A stretch of DNA of 64,000 nucleotides from Streptomyces armeniacus (lineage in GTDB: Bacteria > Actinomycetota > Actinomycetes > Streptomycetales > Streptomycetaceae), in the NCBI RefSeq assembly GCF_003355155.1, contig NZ_CP031320.1:6747861-6811860 (forward strand), written 5' to 3'. The notes under the pieces were generated by a model. That model was not told the origin of the DNA. It was given only the letters and a program-made list of their open reading frames with translations, and did not search any database. Each line of letters begins with the position of its first letter. The first letter of the stretch is position 1. Positions 26,556-34,786 of this stretch are shown here, piece by piece. A program made the position numbers and the translations under genes.

Positions 26556-27110
26556 GTGCTCACTGTCGGTGACAAGTTCCCCGAGTTCGATCTGACCGCC
26601 TGCGTGTCGCTGGAGAGCGGCCGCGAGTTCGAGCAGATCAACCACAAGACGTACGAGGGCAAGTGGAAGGTCGTCTTCTTCTGGCCCAAGGACTTCACCT
26701 TCGTCTGCCCCACCGAGATCGCCGCCTTCGGCAGGTTGAACGACGAGTTCGCCGACCGCGACGCGCAGATCCTCGGGGCCTCCGGCGACAGCGAGTTCGT
26801 CCACCACGCGTGGCGCAAGGACCACGACGACCTGCGCGACCTGCCGTTCCCGATGCTGGCCGACCCGCGCCACGAGCTGATGCGGGACTGCGGCGTCGAG
26901 GGCGAGGACGGCTACGCGCAGCGCGCCGTCTTCATCGTCGACCAGAACAACGAGATCCAGTTCACGATGGTGACCGCCGGCTCCGTCGGCCGTAACCCCA
27001 AGGAGGTGCTGCGGGTGCTGGACGCGCTGCAGACCGACGAGCTGTGCCCGTGCAACTGGACGCAGGGCGAGCAGACCCTCGACCCGGTCAAGCTGCTGGC
27101 CGGTGAGTGA
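26556..27110 (+). CDS. ahpC: Alkyl hydroperoxide reductase, peroxiredoxin subunit
   Basis: 184 residues. Typical 2-Cys peroxiredoxin reducing organic peroxides, hydrogen peroxide and peroxynitrite. Peroxidatic Cys sits in DFTFVCPTE (near residue 51); the resolving region near the C-terminus reads ELCPCNW. Its usual reductant partner in actinobacteria is AhpD, encoded directly downstream with a 1-nt gap or an overlap. GTG start with AAGGAGAG upstream. The oxyR gene that is divergent from ahpC in other Streptomyces is absent here. Confidence 0.97.
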   Translation: MLTVGDKFPEFDLTACVSLESGREFEQINHKTYEGKWKVVFFWPKDFTFVCPTEIAAFGRLNDEFADRDAQILGASGDSEFVHHAWRKDHDDLRDLPFPMLADPRHELMRDCGVEGEDGYAQRAVFIVDQNNEIQFTMVTAGSVGRNPKEVLRVLDALQTDELCPCNWTQGEQTLDPVKLLAGE

Positions 27111-27111
27111 G

Positions 27112-27645
27112 GTGGCGCTCGACGACCTCAAGTCGGCCCTGCCGGCCTACGCGAAGGACCTCAAGCTCAACCTCGGCTCCGTGATCGGGAATTCCGAGCT
27201 GCCGCGCCAGCAGCTCTGGGGCACGGTGCTCGCGTGCGCGATCGCCGTCCGCTCCCCGATCGTGCTGCGCGCGCTCGAGCCGCAGGCGAAGGAGGAGCTG
27301 TCGGCCGAGGCGTACACGGCTGCGAAGTCCGCCGCCGCGGTCATGGCGATGAACAACGTCTTCTACCGCACCCGGCACCTCCTCTCCGACCCGGAGTACG
27401 GCACGCTCCGCGCGGGCCTGCGGATGAACATCATCGGTAACCCCGGAGTCGAGAAGGTGGACTTCGAGCTGTGGTCCCTCGCCGTCTCGGCGGTCAACGG
27501 CTGCGGCCAGTGCCTCGACTCGCACGAGCAGGTGCTGCGCAAGGCGGGCGTCGACCGGGAGACGGTCCAGGAGGCGTTCAAGATCGCGTCCGTGCTCCAG
27601 GCCGTCGGCACCACCCTGGAGGCCGAGGCGGCGCTGGAGGGCTGA
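27112..27645 (+). CDS. ahpD: Alkyl hydroperoxide reductase AhpD
   Basis: 177 residues from GTG 27112, which gives the family N-terminus (M)[13 protein letters not shown] 27103, overlapping the ahpC stop, is an in-frame alternative. Thiol-disulfide partner that recycles AhpC. The active-site motif [11 protein letters not shown] (CxxC-xx-SH, near residues 130-140) is intact. It forms an operon with ahpC and ends at a strong bidirectional hairpin. Confidence 0.96.
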   Translation: MALDDLKSALPAYAKDLKLNLGSVIGNSELPRQQLWGTVLACAIAVRSPIVLRALEPQAKEELSAEAYTAAKSAAAVMAMNNVFYRTRHLLSDPEYGTLRAGLRMNIIGNPGVEKVDFELWSLAVSAVNGCGQCLDSHEQVLRKAGVDRETVQEAFKIASVLQAVGTTLEAEAALEG

Positions 27646-27684
27646 GGCCCGTCCCGTACGCCCGGCGCGAGCGCCGTACGTGCG

Positions 27685-27725
27685 CGGGGGCGGCACAGGT
27701 GCGTGATGCACCGGTGCCGCCCCCG
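27685..27725. terminator. Hairpin between ahpD and the SpoIIE gene
   Basis: 12-bp stem (27685-27696 with 27714-27725), with a further ggtgc/gcacc stem inside. It separates convergent genes. Confidence 0.8.
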
Positions 27726-27773
27726 TACGCGTGTGAGGGCCGCTGAAGGGCCGCTACGGCGCCCGTACGCCCG

Positions 27774-30203
27774 TCACGGCAGCGGGAGTTCGAACCAGAC
27801 CACCTTGCCCGTCGACAGCCGGGTCGCGCCCCAGCGCCGCGCTATCCGGTTGACGAGGTACAGCCCGCGCCCGCCCTCGTCCGTCGCGCGCGCCTGCCGC
27901 AGCCGTGGCAGCTGCGGCACGTCGTCGCCGACCTCGCAGCGCAGCATGTCCGTACGCAGCAGGCGCAGTGTGATCGGGCGCTCGGCGTACCGCACCGCGT
28001 TCGTCACGACCTCGCTCACCAGCAGCTCGACCGCGTCGGACAGCTCCTCCAGGTCCCAGCGCGCCAGCGCCCGGCGGGCCAGCGCCCGGCGGGCCAGCCG
28101 CCGCGCCTGCCCGGCGGTCTGGGCACGCGGGTCCAGATACCAGTACGCGACGTCGCTGGGCGTTATCCCGTCGAAGCGGGCGGCGAGCAGCGCGATGTCG
28201 TCGTCGCGGTCGCCGGGCCCGAGGATGTCCAGCACCTCGTCGCACAGCGGCTCCAGCGGCGGCGCCGTGCCCGGCCGGGTCAGCCGGGCCGTGTCGGCGA
28301 GCTTCTCGCGCAGGAAGTCGATGCCGGTCCACACGTCGCGTACGCGCGACTCGACCAGCCCGTCCGTGTACAGCAGCAGGGTGGCGCCCTCCGGCGCGTC
28401 CAGCTCGACGGCCTCGAAGTCGACGCCGCCGACGCCGATCGGCGCGCCCGCCGGTATCCGCAGCACCTCGGCGCGCCCGTCCCGGTGCAGCATCACGGGC
28501 GGCGGGTGCCCGGCGTTCGCGACCAGCAGCCGGTGCGCCACGGGGTCGTAGACCGCGTACAGGCAGGTGGCCATGCGGTCGCTGCCGAGCCGCTGGGCCT
28601 GCTCGTCGAGGTGGTGCAGCACCTCCTGCGGCGGCAGGTCGAGCCCGGCGAGCGTCTGGGCCGTCGTACGCAGCTGGCCCATGATCGCGGCCGAGGTCAT
28701 CGAGTGCCCCATCACGTCACCGACGACCAGCGCGACCCGGCTGCCGGGCAGCGGGATCGCGTCGTACCAGTCGCCGCCGACCCGCGCCGTCTCCGCCGCG
28801 GGCAGATAGCGGCTGGCCAGCGTGCAGCCGGTCGGCTGCGGCAGGGCGTCCGGGAGCATGGTGCGCTGGAGCTCGTCCGCGATGTACGCCTCACGCCCAT
28901 ACAGCACCGCCTTGTCCACGCCCAGCGCCGTGTGCGTGGCGAGCTGGGCCGCGACGAGCAGGTCGTCCGGTTCGAAGGCGGGCCGCTCCGCGCGGCGCAG
29001 GAACACTGCCGCGCCGATCACGCGGCGCCGCCCGCGCAGCGGGGCGAGGACGGCGCGGTAGCCGTCCGGGATGGTGCAGCCCGCGCCCAGCAGTTCGGGG
29101 AGCGCGGCGCTGGCGGAGTCGGCGTCGGCGAACACGGGCCGTACGCCGCGCAGCACCTCGGCCAGCGGCCCGCCCGGCTGTACGCGCGTGTGCTCGGCGG
29201 CGCCCTCCGCCGCGGCGTCCGGCGGGCCGAGCACGAACGGCAGCCCGCTCTCCGGATGCTGTGCCTCCGGGATCCGGTCGCTGCGCCGCAGCCGCAGGAC
29301 GAACGGGCTGGAGGGGCGCTCGTCGCCGACGGGCAGCGGGTCGCGCAGGTAGACGAGGATGGCGTCGGAGTATGCGGGCACGCTGGCCCGGCACAGGCCG
29401 AGCACGGTCTCGTCGAGGTCGACGCCGCGCGCGATGCGCCGTGTGGCGGCGCCGACGAAGCGCAGCCGGTCCCCGCCGCGGCGCTCCCGTTCGGCGGTCT
29501 CGCCGTCCTCGGCGGTCGCGGCCGCGGGTGCCGGGGCTGCTGCGGGTGCGGGTGCCGCGGTCTCCGGGGCGGGGTCCGGCGCGACCGTGCCGGACGTACG
29601 CCGCCGTGCCGCGCCCCTTGCGGCGTTCCGGTCCGGGTCGGCGGGGTCCTCGGGGCGGCGCCTGCTGGTCGCGCCGGCGGCCGTACGGTCCTCCGCCGCG
29701 GCCTGGGCCCGTGCCGCGGCGGGGCGCTTCGCCCCGGCGCGCTTGCCGCGCGGCGACTTCGCGCCGGCGCCCTTGGCGCCGGAGGCCGCGCCGCCGCCGG
29801 TGGCGTCCGCCGGCGTGCTCTCCGCGCCGGAGCCGGTGCTGCCGCCCGTACCGCCCGTACCGGCCGGTCCGGACGCGTCACTCGCGTCGCCCGTGCCGCT
29901 CACGCCACTCGCGTCACTCACGGCATCGGGCCCGCGGCGCCTCCCGTTGCCGCGCACGGGAGAGGCCCCCTGCTCGCGCGGGTCGGGCACGGCGGCGTGC
30001 GCCGTCTCCTCGCGGTACGCCGTGTCCTCGCGGCCCGGCGCAGGCCGCTCCGCCGCGCCACCGGTCAGTGGCACGTCACTGTCCGCCCGGCCGGCCGCGG
30101 GGGTGACCGCGGAGTGGCCGGCGGGCGGGCCTGTCGGCGGGTCCGGCGGCTCGGCTCTGCTCGCCGCAGGCGATTCGTGCTCCGTCACGCGTTGGGTTTC
30201 CAT
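27774..30203 (-). CDS. PP2C SpoIIE phosphatase with GAF and fused anti-sigma-type ATPase domain
   Basis: 809 residues. About 240 N-terminal residues are low-complexity Ala-Gly-Pro-Arg sequence. Then come a GAF-like sensor (FVGAATRRIARGVDLDETVL to about 440), the SpoIIE phosphatase (YLPAAETARVGGDWYDAIPL, VVGDVMGHSMTSA, TDGLVE, with the metal Asp residues present), and a HATPase domain (DAVELLVSEVVTNAVRYAER, then DEGGRGLYLVNRIA). Such RsbU/RsbW-like fusions act in partner-switching control of sigma factors by dephosphorylating anti-anti-sigma proteins. No cognate STAS gene is adjacent. The start could lie inside the repetitive leader. It lies 57 nt after the methyltransferase gene in the same direction. 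Confidence 0.92.
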   Translation of the reverse strand: METQRVTEHESPAASRAEPPDPPTGPPAGHSAVTPAAGRADSDVPLTGGAAERPAPGREDTAYREETAHAAVPDPREQGASPVRGNGRRRGPDAVSDASGVSGTGDASDASGPAGTGGTGGSTGSGAESTPADATGGGAASGAKGAGAKSPRGKRAGAKRPAAARAQAAAEDRTAAGATSRRRPEDPADPDRNAARGAARRRTSGTVAPDPAPETAAPAPAAAPAPAAATAEDGETAERERRGGDRLRFVGAATRRIARGVDLDETVLGLCRASVPAYSDAILVYLRDPLPVGDERPSSPFVLRLRRSDRIPEAQHPESGLPFVLGPPDAAAEGAAEHTRVQPGGPLAEVLRGVRPVFADADSASAALPELLGAGCTIPDGYRAVLAPLRGRRRVIGAAVFLRRAERPAFEPDDLLVAAQLATHTALGVDKAVLYGREAYIADELQRTMLPDALPQPTGCTLASRYLPAAETARVGGDWYDAIPLPGSRVALVVGDVMGHSMTSAAIMGQLRTTAQTLAGLDLPPQEVLHHLDEQAQRLGSDRMATCLYAVYDPVAHRLLVANAGHPPPVMLHRDGRAEVLRIPAGAPIGVGGVDFEAVELDAPEGATLLLYTDGLVESRVRDVWTGIDFLREKLADTARLTRPGTAPPLEPLCDEVLDILGPGDRDDDIALLAARFDGITPSDVAYWYLDPRAQTAGQARRLARRALARRALARWDLEELSDAVELLVSEVVTNAVRYAERPITLRLLRTDMLRCEVGDDVPQLPRLRQARATDEGGRGLYLVNRIARRWGATRLSTGKVVWFELPLP
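28063..28092. repeat. Two perfect 15-bp tandem copies inside the SpoIIE gene
   Basis: gccagcgcccggcgg at 28063-28077 and 28078-28092, with a partial third. They encode ARRAL repeats in the linker between phosphatase and HATPase domains, so copy number can change without breaking the frame. Confidence 0.75.
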
Positions 30204-30260
30204 CCGTCCGGGGCTGCGCGTCGGGCGCGCCCTGAGCTTGCTGCTCGCGGGCCAGTGGGG

Positions 30261-30941
30261 CTAGGGACGCCGTCGGCAATGCAGGAAGAGCTGTATCTCG
30301 GGGGGTACTTCCGTGCTGGCCGGGGCGAAGGCATACGCGTCCTCCCCGACGATTTCGAACCCGGTGTCGCGTACGATCCGGCGCAGATCTTCCCTGAGAT
30401 AGCCGGATACCCGGATCGTGTTACCCAGGAACGGTATCGAGAAATCGTTCACATCCGCTTCCACCATCCCCAGCGCCATCAGGCCTCCCTCCCGCAACTG
30501 CCCGTGCAGCATGCGCAGCGCGTACGGGAGCTCCGCGCGCGGCAGCATCAGCAGCGAGAAGAAGGCGGCGACACCGTCGAAAGGGCCCAGCGCCTGCCGT
30601 TCCATGTCGGCGATGTCGACCCGGTGGAACTCGGCACCCGGCACGTTCTCCCGCGCCAGCTTCAGCATCCCCGGCGACAGGTCCGTGCCGACGACCTGGT
30701 GTCCCGCGTCGAACAGCTGCTTCGCCGTGGGCAGGCCCGTACCGCAGCCGAGGTCGAGCACACGTGAACCCGAGGGCAGCTCCGCCGCCAGCCAGGCGCC
30801 CGCCGCGAGCTGGCCCTCCTTGTGCGGAAAGGCCTCGTCGTAGCGGTCCCCGATCATGTCGAACGCCTCGGCCTGGCCGCTGCGGTCCATCTCCGACCGG
30901 TCGAAGCCGTCGTAGGCTCCCTGTCCGTCGGTGCTGCTCAT
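30261..30941 (-). CDS. Class I SAM-dependent methyltransferase
   Basis: 226 residues. The SAM site is clear: RVLDLGCGTGLPTAKQLFDA (motif I, about 60-79), VVGTDLSPGMLKLAR, then FDGVAAFFSLLMLPRAEL and LREGGLMALGMVEAD. The substrate is unknown. AGGAG lies about 9 nt before the ATG at 30941. It may be cotranscribed with the SpoIIE gene 57 nt downstream; the two have no evident functional link. Confidence 0.9.
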   Translation of the reverse strand: MSSTDGQGAYDGFDRSEMDRSGQAEAFDMIGDRYDEAFPHKEGQLAAGAWLAAELPSGSRVLDLGCGTGLPTAKQLFDAGHQVVGTDLSPGMLKLARENVPGAEFHRVDIADMERQALGPFDGVAAFFSLLMLPRAELPYALRMLHGQLREGGLMALGMVEADVNDFSIPFLGNTIRVSGYLREDLRRIVRDTGFEIVGEDAYAFAPASTEVPPEIQLFLHCRRRP

Positions 30942-31098
30942 GTGGAGGCTCCTCTCCGGCCATGTGCCAAGTCCCCTGCTGGGGAAGGGAGTTGCGCAGC
31001 AGCTTCGCTATTCCGGAGCTTGATCCTACGGTTGCGACCGGGGGGCGCATCAAGGGGTGCACGGAGGTTGTCGCCCGGCTGTGATCGTCGGAGGTACC

Positions 31099-31938
31099 TC
31101 ATGGTGTTTTACCTGCGTTCCGCACGGACGTTCCGTTCTGTGCGTGCCGTACGGGCGCTTCCGCCGGCACCGGCGGGCGGTCCCAGTCCTCCGGCAGCGC
31201 CGGCACCGGCCAGCGCGGGTCCGGGCGCCAGCGCTCCCAGCCGTCAGCGTACGGCGATCCCCAGTCCCGGATCTCCTCCACTGCGGCGTGCCCCGCTTCC
31301 CGTACCCGCCGCGCCTGCTCCCGGTCCAGCAGCCCGGCGCGCTGTGCCTCCGCGAACTCGTCCTCGTCCCGCCACTCCCAGTGCCGGTCGGGATAGACCG
31401 CGATGTCGAGGAAGTGATCCTCGGAATCGATGCCGCCGGCCCAGCGGTGCCGGGGCTCTTCCAGGTTCACGTAGAAGTTCTTGAAACGCCAGCCGCGGTC
31501 CCAGAACAGCCACACCGACCACGCGTCGCCGGGGCGCGCCAGCTTCAGCACGCCCGTCCCGAACCACCGGGAGAGCGCCGTCGTGCGCGGCTTCGTGTAG
31601 CGGGTGGCCAGCGGCTCGCGGTGTACGTCCGTCCCGTCCGCGAGCTGCGGCTTGACGCAGACGGTGCCCGGGGCCATCCAGACGGCGAGCAGCTCGGGGG
31701 TGTCCTGGACGACGGTCACGGGGCGGCAGATGTGCGGAACGCCGGTGTGCACCGGGCCGTTGGCGCGGTACCGCCACAGGATCTGGTCCCCGGGCGCCCA
31801 CCCCGTGCGCCGGGAGCCGCCGCTACGCCGGGCCCCGGCGCCGTTACGGGCCGGGCCGTGCCGGTCTGTGCCGGGCCGGCCGGTGCCGTGGGGGCCGCCG
31901 CGATCACCCGCCCGCGGGCCCGCCGTGTCCGCTGTCAT
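31099..31938 (-). CDS. DUF402 domain protein
   Basis: 279 residues. A Gly-Arg-rich N-terminus (about 1-45) precedes the DUF402 fold: GDQILWRYRANGPVHTGVPH, WFGTGVLKLARPGDAWSVWL, WRFKNFYVNLEEPRHRW, then DHFLDIAVYPDRHWEWRDEDE with acidic and Lys positions of the FomD/nucleoside-diphosphatase-like family. Related proteins hydrolyse nucleoside di- and triphosphates, so it may be a nucleotide phosphatase. Only 16 nt separate its start from the adapter sequence, so its native promoter may be missing. Confidence 0.88.
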   Translation of the reverse strand: MTADTAGPRAGDRGGPHGTGRPGTDRHGPARNGAGARRSGGSRRTGWAPGDQILWRYRANGPVHTGVPHICRPVTVVQDTPELLAVWMAPGTVCVKPQLADGTDVHREPLATRYTKPRTTALSRWFGTGVLKLARPGDAWSVWLFWDRGWRFKNFYVNLEEPRHRWAGGIDSEDHFLDIAVYPDRHWEWRDEDEFAEAQRAGLLDREQARRVREAGHAAVEEIRDWGSPYADGWERWRPDPRWPVPALPEDWDRPPVPAEAPVRHAQNGTSVRNAGKTP

Positions 31939-31954
31939 GGGCAGAGCCTAATTG

Positions 31955-32030
31955 CTGTCCCTTATACACCTCTGACGCACCCGACGAAGGCTTAGGTGTA
32001 TATCTGATTGCTCACAGTATCTTTCTAAAA
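31955..32030 (+). other. Nextera sequencing-adapter contamination (contig junction 1)
   Basis: Not genomic. The stretch aligns by eye to the Nextera i5-side read-through: transposon mosaic end at 31955-31973, constant part to 31987, index aggcttag at 31988-31995 (the reverse complement of CTAAGCCT), constant part to 32024, and an A-run after it. Roughly 57 of 70 positions agree. Sequence to the left and right should not be treated as adjacent. Confidence 0.93.
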
Positions 32031-32035
32031 AACAC

Positions 32036-33610
32036 TATGACGAAACGGCACACCCTCCGCGCACCACCTCCGTCCCCCCCGACCACCCACCGCCCCAGCC
32101 ACCGCCGTACGGCACGCACGGCCGGGGCGGCCAAGGCGGCCAGGGAAGCCAGGGCGGCCAAGGCGGCCAGGGCGGTCACGGTCCCGGCGGCGGCCACGGC
32201 TCCGGTCACGGCCCCGGCGGCCACGGCGGGCACGGCCACTCCCACGGCGGCCCCGCCGCCCCCGTCTCCCGCCATCTGCGCAAGGTCATCGCGGCCGTCC
32301 TCATCCCGTTCGCCACCGCCGTCGCCGTCGGCATGCTCGTGCTGTGGCCCGGCGACGCGCAGCACAGCGGCGGGCCGAGCGGTGTCGGCTTCGACCGTCC
32401 GACGTTCGACGCGCGCGTCACCGCCGTGAAGGAGGTGGACTGCGAGGACGTCAACGCCCAGCCGCAGCAGCCCCCGCCCGGCCAGGAGCCGCAGGGCCAG
32501 CCCGGTCAGAACCAGGGCGGCAAGCGCCCCTGCCAGAAGGCGACCGTGGAGGTGACGAGCGGCAAGGACAAGGGGCACACGTTCACGGAGATCGTCACTC
32601 CGGACGCCACCCGCACCTACAGCACGGGCCAGGACGTGGTCGTCGCGTACGCCGAGAAGGCACCGCGCGATCTGCAGTACAGCGTGATCGACGTGGACCG
32701 TACGTTCCCGATGCTGCTGCTCGCCGGGATCTTCGCGCTGGTGGTGGTGCTGGTCGGACGGTTGCGCGGGGTGCTGGCGCTGGTCGGTCTCGCGGTGAGC
32801 TTCGGGGTGCTTACGCTGTTCATCCTGCCCGCGATACTCGAAGGCTCGAATCCGCTGGTGGTGGCGGTCGTCGGGGGCAGCGCGATCATGCTGGCGACGC
32901 TGTACCTGTGCCACGGGCTGTCGGCGCGCACGTCCGTCGCGGCGCTGGGCACGCTGTCGTCGCTGCTACTGATCGGGCTGCTCGGCTCGCTGTTCATCGG
33001 CTGGGCGGAGCTCACGGGCAACACGGACGACCAGACCGGCCTCGTACACGGCCTCTACCCGGACATCGAGATCCAGGGGCTGCTGCTGGCGGGCGTACTG
33101 ATCGGGTCGCTCGGTGTGCTGGACGACGTGACGGTCACACAGACGTCGGCCGTGTGGGAGCTGAAGCAGGCCGATCCGACGGCCAGCCGGCGCACGCTGT
33201 ACAGCGCCGCCATGCGCATCGGGCGGGACCACATCGCGTCGGTGGTGAACACGCTGGTGCTCGCGTACGCGGGTGCGGCGCTGCCGCTGCTGCTGCTGTT
33301 CACGATCGCGGAGAGCAGCGTCGGCACGGTCGCGGGCAGCGAACTGGTCGCGCAGGAGATCGTACGGACGCTGGTCGGCTCCATCGGGCTGGTCGCCTCG
33401 GTGCCGCTGACGACACTGCTGGCGGCCCTGGTGGTGTCGGCTGACCGGCACCGGGGCGCTGTCGGTCAGCCGGCCGGCGTGGCTCCGGCGGGTCAGCCGG
33501 GCCGGCCGGGCCAGACGGGCCAGACCGCTCCGGCGGGGCAAGCGGGGGCGGGTACGGCGCCGGCCGCCCCCGTCACCAGTCGCCGCGGGAAGAGGAGGAA
33601 GCCGAAGTGA
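32036..33610 (+). CDS. YibE/F family membrane protein (5' end lost at the junction)
   Basis: The frame is open from the edge of the adapter and no start codon is found before ATG 32333, which would cut the first helix, so the true start is lost. Visible: a Pro/Gln- and Gly/His-rich cytosolic part (HGRGGQGGQGSQGGQGGQGG, later GHGHSHGG), a first helix VIAAVLIPFATAVAVGMLVL, an extracellular domain, and then about six to seven helices (LLLAGIFALVVVLVGRLRGV, GSAIMLATLYLCHGLSARTS, GVLIGSLGVLDDVTVTQTS). The His-rich stretch may bind metal. Function is unproven; family members are putative transporters. The C-terminus overlaps the convergent DUF5326-like gene by 38 nt. Confidence 0.9.
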   Translation, partial: YDETAHPPRTTSVPPDHPPPQPPPYGTHGRGGQGGQGSQGGQGGQGGHGPGGGHGSGHGPGGHGGHGHSHGGPAAPVSRHLRKVIAAVLIPFATAVAVGMLVLWPGDAQHSGGPSGVGFDRPTFDARVTAVKEVDCEDVNAQPQQPPPGQEPQGQPGQNQGGKRPCQKATVEVTSGKDKGHTFTEIVTPDATRTYSTGQDVVVAYAEKAPRDLQYSVIDVDRTFPMLLLAGIFALVVVLVGRLRGVLALVGLAVSFGVLTLFILPAILEGSNPLVVAVVGGSAIMLATLYLCHGLSARTSVAALGTLSSLLLIGLLGSLFIGWAELTGNTDDQTGLVHGLYPDIEIQGLLLAGVLIGSLGVLDDVTVTQTSAVWELKQADPTASRRTLYSAAMRIGRDHIASVVNTLVLAYAGAALPLLLLFTIAESSVGTVAGSELVAQEIVRTLVGSIGLVASVPLTTLLAALVVSADRHRGAVGQPAGVAPAGQPGRPGQTGQTAPAGQAGAGTAPAAPVTSRRGKRRKPK

Positions 33611-33794
33611 ACCGGCGTACGGCGTAGATCAGCCCGCCTATCACGGCGACCACGATGAGCACCTTGAAGAGCAGACCGATGAGGAAGCCGACGACGCTGG
33701 CGATCATGCTGCCGAAGACGACGAGCACGACCAGTGGCACGGCGACCCATTTCACCCACCACGGCATCGTGGCGAAGACTTCTTTTACGGCCAT
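33573..33794 (-). CDS. Small membrane protein, DUF5326-like
   Basis: 73 residues. Short N-terminus MAVKEVFATMPWWVKWVAVP, then two closely spaced membrane helices (VVLVVFGSMIASVVGFLIGL and LIVVAVIGGLIYAVRRF) and a Ser-rich tail. It is conserved beside yibE/F in Streptomyces as far as I remember. No function known. The 3' end overlaps yibE/F on the other strand. Confidence 0.8.
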   Translation of the reverse strand: MAVKEVFATMPWWVKWVAVPLVVLVVFGSMIASVVGFLIGLLFKVLIVVAVIGGLIYAVRRFTSASSSSRGDW

Positions 33795-34037
33795 GAGAGC
33801 TCCCGTCGTGCTGGTGTGTGCCGCCGCGTGTGCGAAGGTCCGTCACGCGCGGCGGCACGGGCATCCGTTCTGCCCTCGATGCTAAAGCGCCGGTTGGGCG
33901 GGCGGGAGAGCGCTCAGCCCCGGTTCGTCCCTGACCGTACCCCTACGCAACCCTGATCCCGGTCGTCCGCCCTGTCCCGCGGCCGCACCTCAGCTGCACC
34001 CCGGCCGCACCTCAGCCGCCCCCGAGGAGCGCCCGCG

Positions 34038-34355
34038 TCACCGCTCCGGCGGCGCGAACACCACCATCACCCGCAGGTCCTCGCTGATGTGGTGGAAGCG
34101 GTGCGGCGCCCCCGCAGGCACGTACACCACGCTGCCCCGCGCGACCTGCGTCGTCTCGTCCCCCACCGTGAGCGAGCCGCGGCCGCTCACCACCAGGTAC
34201 ACCTCGTCCTGCGCGTGCGGCTGCTGCGGGTCCTGCTCGCCCCGGTCCAGCGCGTACAGCCCGGCCGACATGTGCCGCTCCCGCAGGAACCGCAGATACG
34301 CGCCGTCGTTCGCCGCCCGCTGCGCCTCCAGCTCCTCCAGCCGGAATGCCTTCAC
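34038..34355 (-). CDS. Cupin-domain protein
   Basis: 105 residues, single-domain cupin beta-barrel. Motif 1 is QPHAQDEVYLVVSGRGSLTV with the metal-binding His and Glu; motif 2 is VVYVPAGAPHRFHHI. It probably binds a metal and a small ligand; enzymatic role unknown. GTG 34355 (VKAFRLEELEAQ) is chosen for the protein-like N-terminus and the G-rich ribosome site. The 243 nt before 34038 hold only a direct repeat (ggccgcacctcag, twice near 33981-34016). Confidence 0.88.
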   Translation of the reverse strand: MKAFRLEELEAQRAANDGAYLRFLRERHMSAGLYALDRGEQDPQQPHAQDEVYLVVSGRGSLTVGDETTQVARGSVVYVPAGAPHRFHHISEDLRVMVVFAPPER

Positions 34356-34397
34356 CCCTGCCCCCCGCTTTCCAGCGATCTCTGGAACCCTTGCGAC

Positions 34398-34775
34398 ATG
34401 ACCAATTTCCTTATCAAGACACTCGCCAACGCCGGTGCGCTGGCCGTGGCGATCTGGCTGCTCAAGGACATCACCCTGACCGGGGGGGACACGGGGCGCA
34501 AGACGATCACCCTGATCGTCGTCGCGTTGATCTTCGGCCTCGTGAACTTCGTGGTCAAGCCGCTCGTGAAGCTGCTGGCCCTCCCGGTGCTGATCCTCAC
34601 CCTCGGTCTGTTCACGCTGGTGATCAACGCGCTGATGCTGCTGCTCACCTCCTGGCTCGCCGACGAGGTGGACCTGAGCTTCCATGTCGAGGGCTTCGGT
34701 ACGGCGGTGCTCGGCGGCCTGATCATCTCGATCGTGTCCTGGGCACTGAACATGATCCTGCCGGACAACGACTGA
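34398..34775 (+). CDS. Phage-holin-family (4-TMS) membrane protein
   Basis: 125 residues, four membrane helices: AGALAVAIWLLKDITL, IVVALIFGLVNFVVKPLVK, LILTLGLFTLVINALMLLLT and GTAVLGGLIISIVSWALNMI. This is the mycobacterial/actinobacterial 4-TMS family named after holins. It is chromosomal and not tied to a phage here. Divergent from the cupin gene, and followed 11 nt later by the tyrosine phosphatase, with which it is probably cotranscribed. No clear ribosome site. Confidence 0.9.
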   Translation: MTNFLIKTLANAGALAVAIWLLKDITLTGGDTGRKTITLIVVALIFGLVNFVVKPLVKLLALPVLILTLGLFTLVINALMLLLTSWLADEVDLSFHVEGFGTAVLGGLIISIVSWALNMILPDND

Positions 34776-34786
34776 GGCCGTCACCG

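Noticed and set aside
32037..32429. ATG 32037 as the start of a 130-residue protein
   Set aside because: It lies at the adapter edge and in a different frame from YibE/F; the product is a Pro-Thr-Ala-rich shadow of the His/Gly-rich YibE/F N-terminus.
34398..34775. Prophage remnant suggested by the holin-like gene
   Set aside because: The 4-TMS family is chromosomal in actinobacteria, and no other phage gene is present.
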